Positions 16,529 to 23,723 of a stretch of DNA of 64,000 nucleotides are shown in pieces (positions within the stretch are counted from its first letter, which is position 1; every line of letters begins with the position of its first letter). The notes under the pieces were generated by a model. It was given only the letters and a program-made list of their open reading frames with translations. It ran no database searches and was not told where the DNA came from. The position numbers and the translations under genes were made by a program. Location: assembly GCF_001750165.1 (NCBI RefSeq), contig NZ_CP015411.1, positions 902,001 through 966,000 on the forward strand. The letters are read 5' to 3'. This stretch comes from Pseudoalteromonas luteoviolacea. Its GTDB lineage: Bacteria; Pseudomonadota; Gammaproteobacteria; Enterobacterales; Alteromonadaceae.

Positions 16529-17497
16529 ATGAAAAAAATATCCGCTATGGCCTTTTCGTTACTATTAACGGGCTGTTTTTTTGACTCTCACTTTGAAGCG
16601 CCAGCAAGCTCTCAAAAGCAACATGGCTCAGGGTTAGTGCAATCATCTGATCTCTCTCATGATGGTGCTTTGTCTATTATTGCTAGGCAAAATGAAGTTT
16701 GCCTATGGAGTAACCTCTCAGATAAAAAAGTATTTCCCTGTATCGCTGAGGGCAATATTGAGTTGTCAGGGATAGCTGAAAACGCCAATGTGTTTTATAT
16801 ATCTAACAGGCTGTCTGTCAGCCTATTTTCTACAAAGTCTGGCAAGCCGTTAGGCGCATGGTCAAGTGGTGAAAATATTATTAGAGATATTGCGATATCT
16901 AATGACGGCGAAACTTTGCTGTTAGGGTATAGAAGCGGCAAAACGGAAGTGATCAATGTCAAAACTAACAGCCGAGCACTATACAAATTACACGACTTAG
17001 ATGTAAATACCGTGGCGCTGTCCGCTGATGGGCGTACAGCGATGACAGGCTCCAGTGACAAATTCGCTAAACTGTGGGATGTACAAACAGGCAAAGAATT
17101 ACAGTCTTATAAATTCTCTACCAGAGTCAACCATGTTTCTCTTAATGCAGACGCGACTAAAGCATTTGTACTAGACTCTGTGGATGCTCGTCAGTTTATT
17201 GATTTAAAAGCGCAAGAGTTAAGCTCGTCCTTATCTACATTTGGTAACTTCATAGAATTTAATCAGTCGGCATTTATTAACAATGATCAGTGGTTACTCA
17301 CCGCTTCTCCAAACCAAAAAGTGCAGATCTGGCGTGTTACAGATGGGGATTTAATTGCAAAGTTTATGGCGAATAAAGTCGATGGTCGAAATCGAGCTTC
17401 AGTATTAAGCATCGCGGTGAATGAGTCTAAGCAAGTTATTATCAGTGAAACAAATGATGGCGTTGTAGAAACCTGGCCAATAAACACGCTGCTTTAA
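16529..17497 (+). CDS. WD40-like repeat lipoprotein
   Basis: The start at 16529 follows GAAAGGAATAT and gives 322 residues with a lipoprotein signal (MKKISAMAFSLLLTGC, lipobox LLTGC), so the protein should be lipid-anchored. The next residues FFDSH place no Asp at +2, favouring outer-membrane sorting. The mature part has WD40-type repeats, best seen as LSADGRTAMTGSSDKFAKLWD followed by the end QTGKELQSY (listed here in two pieces), and QWLLTASPNQKVQIWRV. About five or six blades can be guessed, enough for one propeller. WD40 propellers are scaffolds; no enzymatic motif is visible. No functional partner is adjacent. Confidence 0.85.
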   Translation: MKKISAMAFSLLLTGCFFDSHFEAPASSQKQHGSGLVQSSDLSHDGALSIIARQNEVCLWSNLSDKKVFPCIAEGNIELSGIAENANVFYISNRLSVSLFSTKSGKPLGAWSSGENIIRDIAISNDGETLLLGYRSGKTEVINVKTNSRALYKLHDLDVNTVALSADGRTAMTGSSDKFAKLWDVQTGKELQSYKFSTRVNHVSLNADATKAFVLDSVDARQFIDLKAQELSSSLSTFGNFIEFNQSAFINNDQWLLTASPNQKVQIWRVTDGDLIAKFMANKVDGRNRASVLSIAVNESKQVIISETNDGVVETWPINTLL

Positions 17498-17508
17498 GTC
17501 CAGATGAG

Positions 17509-17541
17509 GCGGTTACAACAACACAATGCTGTAACTGCTTT
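17509..17541 (+). terminator. Terminator-like hairpin after the WD40 lipoprotein
   Basis: Stem GC-GTTACA / TGTAAC-GC with a 12-base loop, followed by TTTTGTG. The remaining bases to 17732 show nothing further. Confidence 0.5.
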
Positions 17542-17732
17542 TGTGCTTCTAGAACTTTTTAATCTCAAAGTAGCGCTTAATTGAATATGGCATTATCAGG
17601 CTACTTGAACCTCGTTAAGGTTAAAGCAATACACAGCCCTAACCCATTAATTTGAAAGTTGTAAGTAGCACAATTTAAGAAAAGGCACTGTCGACAACGC
17701 GATTGCTCAGCAACACATGCTGAAAAGCCACA

Positions 17733-19451
17733 TTACATAATCCTTATCTCTTCTCTCTGCAACTCATCATCATTGGGCTTGCCATGATAGACGTAGGCGA
17801 TAATCGACAAGGCATTGTTTTGCTCCGAAATATCGACTACCAAAAAGTTATTTTCCCCTGCCATTTCAAATATGTTTTCTATCTCAATATGGGGTGAGCG
17901 ATACATCTTTTTGCTGCTATCGATGGCAACGGCAGCCATTTTTGGTGGTGGTTTGCGAGAGATGGCACTGGAGGTGATGTTCATCACCTTGGCGTTGGGG
18001 AAGGTCGGGGATGAGAACTTGAAGGCAGATGCACAGTGCACATCGCCGCTTAAAAAGGTGATGGGGACTTGATGGGTATGGGATAGCTCAAACACATGGT
18101 CTAACATGATATTGCGCTCTTTGATGTTGGTGTCATTGCCCCATTCATCAATGGCATCGTCCATGGCACCAAAAATCTTTAACAGTAGGTCCATGTTATT
18201 CATCACTGCGTCATTCCAATGCACGACCGGCACGGCAGTGACAATAAAAATGGCTTTCACACCGCTGGTTGCTGTGTCGCTAAGCCACTGTGCAAAGCGT
18301 ATCATTTGCTCTGGGCCTAATAAACGCGCGCCGTCTGGTTGGTTTTCCACATCATGGTGCGAGCGTGTATCAAGCACATAAACACCGATAGGGCCTTTTA
18401 TAAATCCGTAGTCCCATTGCTGCTGGCTATCTTCGATATCATAGTGTCTGTTCGACACATTCGTATCTGGGTTATGCAAATGCTGATAATCCAAATAAGC
18501 TCTCTTAGCGGCTTGGTATGCCAAGCGCGCGATGGTCGCGTTTATATGGTCATCATCGTATCCCCAAAAGAGACTGAGTTTATCTATGCGCTGCGCTTTG
18601 GTGAGTGAGCCCCAGCCGTCCATAATCTCATGGTCGTCCCACATCATGTATTGAGGGTAAGCGCGATATACCGATTGCTGCGAGCCGAAGTTCCAATAAA
18701 TTCGATAGTAGATGCGATACAGCTTGGCTAAGTAGTCTATAACGCCTTCTTTGTTGAGTGTGCCTTGCTCTGTATAAGCGTCATATAACGCGTTTTTGTG
18801 GCGGCTGAGCCAATCCCATAAATCTTCAATGTCAGGTTGAGCCGGTTTGCACTTTGATTGCGCTCTTTTACCATGGGTATCACAGTAGACTTGGTCGCCG
18901 CCGCCTATTACAAAGCGGGTGTTCCTTGCTTCAAGTGCTTCGCACAGATCTGGCCATAAGCCATCTGTAATCGACTTCTGTCCAAAGGGGTCGTGACAGC
19001 TATAAAACCCAAAACTAAAGTCACGCCAATTGAACCCTGACTGATCCGTATAGAAGGTGTGCTCGATACGATAACCTTTTTCAATTTTTCTCGGCAGAGT
19101 CTGGTGGGTATCGCCATAGGCAAATAAAAAGTAATGATAGCAAGTGTCTGGACTTAAGTGTTCTAGCGTGACACAGGCACAATTGTCATATTTTTCTTCT
19201 GTATCAATTGGGTACTTTACTATACCTGCACCACTGAAGCAGACATCATCAGGGTGAGAGTTAAATTCATTAAGGCGGGTTTTGATTGTGTCTATGTGGG
19301 CGGCTTCAACGAGGACGATACACCATTGCCCAGGCGTGAAGGTGCGTAGCCAAATCTTAGCGGTGGAGTCTGTGGTATGCCCAACAATACACATAGAGTT
19401 GAGTTTGGGTAGAGCTGACTCATATTGGTTGGGGTCGGGTAATCTTGTCAT
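17733..19451 (-). CDS. PhoD-like metallophosphatase
   Basis: A 572-residue protein starting at the ATG at 19449-19451, which has AAGGAG five bases upstream; an in-frame start ten codons earlier has no such site. The metallophosphatase motifs are FYSCHDPF, VIGGGDQVYCD, WDDHEIMDGWGS and FLSGDVHCASAF, which fit the PhoD phosphodiesterase/phosphatase family (metal-binding Asp, His and Asn residues). An N-terminal fibronectin-like domain (IWLRTFTPGQW) is also typical. Unlike Bacillus PhoD there is no Tat or Sec signal peptide, so this protein may be cytoplasmic. No pho box or phosphate genes are visible nearby. Substrate unknown. Confidence 0.88.
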   Translation of the reverse strand: MTRLPDPNQYESALPKLNSMCIVGHTTDSTAKIWLRTFTPGQWCIVLVEAAHIDTIKTRLNEFNSHPDDVCFSGAGIVKYPIDTEEKYDNCACVTLEHLSPDTCYHYFLFAYGDTHQTLPRKIEKGYRIEHTFYTDQSGFNWRDFSFGFYSCHDPFGQKSITDGLWPDLCEALEARNTRFVIGGGDQVYCDTHGKRAQSKCKPAQPDIEDLWDWLSRHKNALYDAYTEQGTLNKEGVIDYLAKLYRIYYRIYWNFGSQQSVYRAYPQYMMWDDHEIMDGWGSLTKAQRIDKLSLFWGYDDDHINATIARLAYQAAKRAYLDYQHLHNPDTNVSNRHYDIEDSQQQWDYGFIKGPIGVYVLDTRSHHDVENQPDGARLLGPEQMIRFAQWLSDTATSGVKAIFIVTAVPVVHWNDAVMNNMDLLLKIFGAMDDAIDEWGNDTNIKERNIMLDHVFELSHTHQVPITFLSGDVHCASAFKFSSPTFPNAKVMNITSSAISRKPPPKMAAVAIDSSKKMYRSPHIEIENIFEMAGENNFLVVDISEQNNALSIIAYVYHGKPNDDELQREEIRIM

Positions 19452-19716
19452 GTCTACTCCTTGGGACGACAGGTTTATCAATGCGGACGGTAGGGTTTAA
19501 CGTTTGTGATAGTCAAAATTATAGTGCGGTTTTCAATAGGTATTGAGATTTTTGGAGTGAAAATGATGTTGAGTGGCGGCGCATGTACGAGCGCATAACT
19601 TGACAGTAATAGGCCGTAATATCTTTTTGGCCTGGCTCAAGGATATAGTGGATGCATACCGATGTGATGACATTGAGTTGTGACTTAGTTCAGGTGTACA
19701 GTTTTCTTGAGAAGCC

Positions 19717-19757
19717 AATAGGCAAGCAGTGTGGTTGCTGCCTGCCTATTTTTTTTG
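19717..19757 (+). terminator. Plus-strand terminator with no known plus-strand gene
   Basis: Stem AATAGGCA / TGCCTATT plus inner GCAG / CTGC, followed by an uninterrupted TTTTTTTT at about 19749-19756. It overlaps the end of exbD (minus). On the minus strand the T-tract is on the wrong side, so it seems to end a plus-strand RNA. Confidence 0.6.
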
Positions 19758-20153
19758 TTCTTCTTGCTTTGCAAAACTGACTTTATCGATATCTAACTCG
19801 TTTAACAGCGACATTAAACTATGCACATCCTGATACTGGGTTTTACTGCCCACATTTAAATGCACACTCAAATCAGTCTGCTCGGCTTGTTCAGTTAAAT
19901 AGTGTCTGACTTGCGCTTGGTTAAGCGCTTGGCCGTTTACTCGCCATGTGCCCTTGTCATTAATTGACAGGGTGAGCTGTGCAGATTGTACGGCTTGAGC
20001 TTGTCCATTGCTGACATCGACATTAAGCGCTTTGGTAAGTAAAGGGGAGGTGATCAGAACAATGACCAGTAATACCAGCATGACATCAATCAAAGGCAGC
20101 ATATTGGGCTCTTTAATGCTGGAAGTCTGTGCATCTTGCTGATTAAAATCCAT
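19746..20153 (-). CDS. exbD: ExbD/TolR-type biopolymer transport protein
   Basis: A 135-residue inner-membrane protein with one N-terminal helix: PLIDVMLVLLVIVLITSPLL, in which the Asp is the conserved protonatable residue of ExbD/TolR. The periplasmic domain follows. It partners ExbB and TonB to convert the proton gradient into energy for outer-membrane transport. It begins one base after exbB ends, in a tonB-exbB-exbD row. The association with a TonB-dependent receptor favours ExbD over TolR. Confidence 0.92.
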   Translation of the reverse strand: MDFNQQDAQTSSIKEPNMLPLIDVMLVLLVIVLITSPLLTKALNVDVSNGQAQAVQSAQLTLSINDKGTWRVNGQALNQAQVRHYLTEQAEQTDLSVHLNVGSKTQYQDVHSLMSLLNELDIDKVSFAKQEEQKK

Positions 20154-20154
20154 A

Positions 20155-20841
20155 TTAAGACCCCGATAAATGTGCAGGCGAGTGGCCAGTTAATAGGTAA
20201 TTATGCCACTGCTGGGCAAAATAATTGAGGTCAGTTTGTAGCTGCTCATACTGCTTGGCAAAAAAGTTATAAAACAGCACCGCTGGAATGGCAACAGCGA
20301 TGCCCACACCAGTAATAATCAGTGCCTCAGCAATGGCGGGGGCAAGGGCTGTCAGCGTTGCCGTTGCTTGCTCGCCAATGACATTCAGTGATAAGTGAAT
20401 GCCCCAAACTGTGCCGAGTAAACCGATAAAGGGCGCACAGGCGGCAGTGGTCGCAAGCAAGTTTAAGCCATATTTAGGTAAGGCGCGCTTACTGTATAAC
20501 GTTAATTGACTGGCGAGAAAGTCAGACAGTGACAGTTGTTCACTTGGGGCATCTATATATTGCTGCTTTGCCAAGTTGCCGACTTTTGCAATGTGGTAAT
20601 ACAGACCAAAGCGTTTGAAAAGTTTAGGGCTTGGCGATGTATGTGCTTGAGTAAAAGCGATTAATGTTTCTTGCTTATGCCACAGTTGCTTTGCGTGATT
20701 TTGCTGGCGCTTGATACATAGCAAAGACCAACACAAGTGAAGTGCTCGGCTCCAAGTCAAACATGACATGGCTAAAAGCAGTAAAAAAATGGCAAGAATG
20801 ATAGGGTCAAACTGGCTGAGATATATAAATATGTTTGTCAT
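20155..20841 (-). CDS. exbB: ExbB/TolQ-type proton channel protein
   Basis: A 228-residue protein of the MotA/TolQ/ExbB family with three membrane helices: residues 12-35, about 127-150 (ATTAACAPFIGLLGTVWGIH, with the family's GLLGTVWG signature) and about 163-190 (LAPAIAEALIITGVGIAVAI). It forms the pentameric proton channel of the TonB motor. It overlaps tonB by one base and is followed by exbD, so the three are translationally coupled. Confidence 0.93.
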   Translation of the reverse strand: MTNIFIYLSQFDPIILAIFLLLLAMSCLTWSRALHLCWSLLCIKRQQNHAKQLWHKQETLIAFTQAHTSPSPKLFKRFGLYYHIAKVGNLAKQQYIDAPSEQLSLSDFLASQLTLYSKRALPKYGLNLLATTAACAPFIGLLGTVWGIHLSLNVIGEQATATLTALAPAIAEALIITGVGIAVAIPAVLFYNFFAKQYEQLQTDLNYFAQQWHNYLLTGHSPAHLSGS

Positions 20842-21452
20842 TATGGGGTGGGCTCGATGGTTTTATTGGTATGTATGTGGACTTTTTCTATTTCAAAAAT
20901 AATACGTTGCTGATACCAGTGTGAAACTGCCTCTTCATTGACTAATGTGGGATAAAAAGACCAATCTAAAATGGCGTTTTTCGCGGCCATATCTAGGGCA
21001 TCAAAACCACTGCTTTTAACAATGTGTGGAGACTCTACACCACCACGAGCATTGACCAAAAACTTGATAGTGACGACACCTTGTTGACCCGCGGCTTTTG
21101 CATCTTCTGGGTACACTGGCTGCGGCGCGTTAATTGGCCTAGCAAGCTGCTTTTGCTGTGCAGGTGTTGATCTTGCACTGATATCATTTTGTTTAGCTGT
21201 CTCTGGGTTGTGAGTGCTGACTACTTTTTGAGGTTTTGCATTTTCATCTGGTATGGCGTGCTGTTGCGTGTTTGTGTTCGTAAAGTCACTTTTCTGCAGT
21301 GTTTTTGCTGCTGGTGGCGGTAATTCTGCCAGCGTCATTGTAAGGTGATTAGGCGCTATAGAGGTTGCTTCTCTTTTATCGTCAGTCAAAAACCCCAGTA
21401 CAAGTACATGCAGGGCTGCAACCAATATTAGCAAAACAACAAATCGCATCAT
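20841..21452 (-). CDS. tonB: TonB-family energy transducer
   Basis: A 203-residue protein with an N-terminal membrane helix (FVVLLILVAALHVLVLGFL), a polar proline/glutamine-rich periplasmic linker and a C-terminal TonB domain (PQPVYPEDAKAAGQQGVV, then KFLVNARGGVESPHIVKSSG and AILDWSFYP). It links the ExbBD motor to TonB boxes of outer-membrane receptors. The helix contains the 'H' (LHVL) typical of TonB. Located between the PepSY protein and exbB, so it is likely dedicated to the siderophore receptor of this cluster. Confidence 0.92.
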   Translation of the reverse strand: MMRFVVLLILVAALHVLVLGFLTDDKREATSIAPNHLTMTLAELPPPAAKTLQKSDFTNTNTQQHAIPDENAKPQKVVSTHNPETAKQNDISARSTPAQQKQLARPINAPQPVYPEDAKAAGQQGVVTIKFLVNARGGVESPHIVKSSGFDALDMAAKNAILDWSFYPTLVNEEAVSHWYQQRIIFEIEKVHIHTNKTIEPTP

Positions 21453-21517
21453 CCAATCACAGTCATATGGTTTAAATCATGCTTATGGTATTGAATTGTT
21501 TAATACTAATCAATAAT

Positions 21518-21555
21518 TAGCCCGCCGAGCAACATACGACATTGACGGCGAGCTA
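21518..21555 (-). terminator. Hairpin between the PepSY gene and tonB
   Basis: On the minus strand TAGC-CGCCG / CGGCG-GCTA (one mismatch) encloses an 18-base loop and is followed by ATTATTGATT. It may terminate part of the upstream transcript, making tonB-exbB-exbD partly independent. Confidence 0.55.
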
Positions 21556-21567
21556 GGCATTAAGGTG

Positions 21568-23097
21568 TTACTTTGTGGTGCCTTTGTTGTAGTGCCTTGC
21601 GATTAATAAGCACAGTATTGCCATGGTAGTAAGCGCGCCATTGACCCACCATATCGCTTTGTCGGCTATTAATAGTGGCCGTATGGCCAACATGCCATTG
21701 AATAAATCATAGGCGGGTGCCAATAAAAAGAGTAAAGCGGCCATTATTAACTGCTGGATCATGACTTTCCTCGGTGCGTTTTTAACAAAAGCATGGAGCA
21801 TGGCAAAAAACCAACTGAGGTGAAATACCGGCACAAGTATAGTTTGCATCGCAAAGTACTCAGACAAAAAGCGTGTTATGACAAAGCACATGGCAACTGA
21901 GATGAGTACGCCGCTCGAAAGGGCTAAAGTCATTGCACTGACAAAGCGCAAACCTACTTTGCTTTGCTGACGCTTTTTTGCCCGCTTTTCTAACCAGATC
22001 AAGTTACCAGTTAAAATCAAGTAACAGCACGCGAGACCCATTAAAAACATTAAAAAGCGCATGAGATCTCCGCCAAATGTGCCGTAATGTAGCGCTTCAA
22101 ACGTTGCCGCGCTTGCCTGGGCTGGATGATGCTTAATGGTGTCACCGCTCAATTGCGTAAAGTCATCTAATGCAAAGCGCAGTCTATGATATTCATGTAA
22201 TGAACCAGGTTGGCGCAAGATCACTTCAACGTGAGCGGCTTTGTCTGCCATACCATATGAAAATAGATAGGTGAGCTGATGTGTTGGGTAGCGCGTTTTA
22301 ATGTGTGATATCAAGGCATCATATTGTTGCGTTGGCAGTGTTAGGCCCCTGGCTGTATGTTGTATTACATCTGGTTTGCCAAGTACTCTATTTAGCTCGG
22401 TAAAGTCGCCATTAAATGCTGCAAACCCAAAGCTGGCTTGAAACAATAAAGCAAGATTGAAATAGACGCCGGTCAGTGCATACATAAAGGTATAGGGAAA
22501 CGCGGTAACCCCAATCAAGATGTGGCCATCAAGGTATTTATCTTTGGCTTTGTCGGTCCGATATTGATAGTAATGACTGATGATTTTTTTTAGGTGGATG
22601 AGTAACCCTGTCAGCAGCACCACAAAAAAAATTAACGTAATTATCCCGACCAGTTCAAATCCAATGCTTGGAATATACAAGTGATAGTGCATGCGATACA
22701 GCATGTCGGCAAGAAAAAACTGATTGCGATCGAGGTCGAGTAAACGGCCATCATCGGCGGCAAAGCTGTAGTTTACATATTGTCGTTTACCGTCTTGTAT
22801 AGCGGGAAAAAACACCGTGTAAAACGGTTTATTTTCGCTGGGTAAATCAATACTGACTCGGTCATTGAAGCGAATGTCATAGCCAAGCTCTTGCAATTTA
22901 TCAATGACGTGACTGACGGGGATTTGCTCTGTGGGCAAGGCTTTATGAAAGTTATGAAATCGGTCCCATTGATGAATCTCAGCGCGATAAAAAGAGAGAC
23001 TACCACAGACAAAAATAATCATGAGTGCGCCAGAAATGATCAAACCAAGCCAAGTGTGCGCATGGGTGAGGTTTTTTAACGTATCTTTAGAAAACAT
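21568..23097 (-). CDS. PepSY-domain membrane protein of an iron-uptake cluster
   Basis: A 509-residue inner-membrane protein of the PepSY-associated TM family. The first helix (HTWLGLIISGALMIIFVCGSL, residues 15-35) begins with the 'HxWxG' signature of the family. A PepSY-like periplasmic segment follows, then further membrane helices near 155-175, 195-215, 345-365, 388-410, 422-440, 452-468 and 482-500. Relatives next to TonB-dependent siderophore receptors act as putative ferric-siderophore reductases, with heme-binding histidines proposed; that role here is inference. Located between small membrane proteins and tonB on the same strand. Confidence 0.88.
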   Translation of the reverse strand: MFSKDTLKNLTHAHTWLGLIISGALMIIFVCGSLSFYRAEIHQWDRFHNFHKALPTEQIPVSHVIDKLQELGYDIRFNDRVSIDLPSENKPFYTVFFPAIQDGKRQYVNYSFAADDGRLLDLDRNQFFLADMLYRMHYHLYIPSIGFELVGIITLIFFVVLLTGLLIHLKKIISHYYQYRTDKAKDKYLDGHILIGVTAFPYTFMYALTGVYFNLALLFQASFGFAAFNGDFTELNRVLGKPDVIQHTARGLTLPTQQYDALISHIKTRYPTHQLTYLFSYGMADKAAHVEVILRQPGSLHEYHRLRFALDDFTQLSGDTIKHHPAQASAATFEALHYGTFGGDLMRFLMFLMGLACCYLILTGNLIWLEKRAKKRQQSKVGLRFVSAMTLALSSGVLISVAMCFVITRFLSEYFAMQTILVPVFHLSWFFAMLHAFVKNAPRKVMIQQLIMAALLFLLAPAYDLFNGMLAIRPLLIADKAIWWVNGALTTMAILCLLIARHYNKGTTK

Positions 23098-23107
23098 GAA
23101 GAAACCA

Positions 23108-23359
23108 TTAGGTAAAAAAGGCTATCAGATAAATGAGCACAGCGGGCGTAGCGCAATAAAGGCCTCGAAGCCAAGCCGCTTTAGGACTGTTAGCGCCATA
23201 GCAATATGTCATGATGCATGCCCAACCAGTTAGACCAACAGTTATGAAAAAAGCGGCAGAGATGGCGCTTAAGTCGCTATAAAAATGGATTAAACTACTG
23301 GGGAGTAAGGTGATGGTTATTAAGCCGAAAATGAAGCCCGCAAACGTTTTATGCCACAT
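23108..23359 (-). CDS. Small three-helix membrane protein of the iron cluster
   Basis: The start at 23357-23359 has GGAGG six bases upstream and is preferred to a longer alternative beginning at 23395. Product: 83 residues with three hydrophobic segments (FAGFIFGLITITLLPSSLI, ISAAFFITVGLTGWACIMT, YCATPAVLIYLIAF). Small proteins of this kind (DUF3649/DUF3325-like) commonly sit between TonB-dependent receptors and PepSY proteins; the exact family is not certain. It overlaps the end of the upstream gene by 11 bases and ends 10 bases before the PepSY start, so it is co-translated with both. Confidence 0.7.
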   Translation of the reverse strand: MWHKTFAGFIFGLITITLLPSSLIHFYSDLSAISAAFFITVGLTGWACIMTYCYGANSPKAAWLRGLYCATPAVLIYLIAFFT

Positions 23360-23684
23360 AAAAGCCTCCAAAAACAAAGTGTAATGTAGTGGCAATCAGG
23401 ACAGCAACAACCAAACTTGGCCAAACAGCGTGATTAAAATGGTGAATTAAAAAAATCGGTGCCGCGAGGGCAAACATACTTAGTAGTAGGGTATAAGTAA
23501 GTGCGGCACCGATTGTCATACCTATTTGCACAAAGCCCCACACTGCAAGTAGGCAAAGGCTCAGTGCAAATAGGTGTAGCAATAGGCGTCCAGATAAGGG
23601 GCGTGTTAGCCACTTCTGTCGTGTGCTTGTCGCATAGTACAGCACGCCGCATAGCCATAAACTGGGCAGTAAATAATACATCAT
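23349..23684 (-). CDS. Small membrane protein of the iron cluster
   Basis: A 111-residue protein with three to four membrane helices (MMYYLLPSLWLCGVLYYA; LLLHLFALSLCLLAVWGFV; AALTYTLLLSMFALAAPIFL; WPSLVVAVLIATTLHFVFG). It fits the small DUF3325-like membrane proteins found beside siderophore receptors, but I cannot assign the family firmly. Possibly an accessory subunit of the PepSY reductase. It lies 40 bases after the receptor gene with a GC-rich hairpin in between. Confidence 0.7.
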   Translation of the reverse strand: MMYYLLPSLWLCGVLYYATSTRQKWLTRPLSGRLLLHLFALSLCLLAVWGFVQIGMTIGAALTYTLLLSMFALAAPIFLIHHFNHAVWPSLVVAVLIATTLHFVFGGFYVA

Positions 23685-23698
23685 GATGGTTACGTATT

Positions 23699-23714
23699 GG
23701 CGGCTTACGCCGCC
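23699..23714 (-). promoter_or_regulatory. Intra-operon hairpin after the receptor gene
   Basis: A perfect GC stem GGCGGC / GCCGCC (loop TTAC on the plus strand) lies between the receptor stop and the next start. No T-tract follows on the minus strand, so an attenuator or RNA-stability element is more likely than a terminator. Confidence 0.45.
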
Positions 23715-23723
23715 TTATTGTTA

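Noticed and set aside
21453..21540. Fur box upstream of tonB
   Set aside because: AT-rich near-matches exist but none approaches the 19-bp consensus closely enough.
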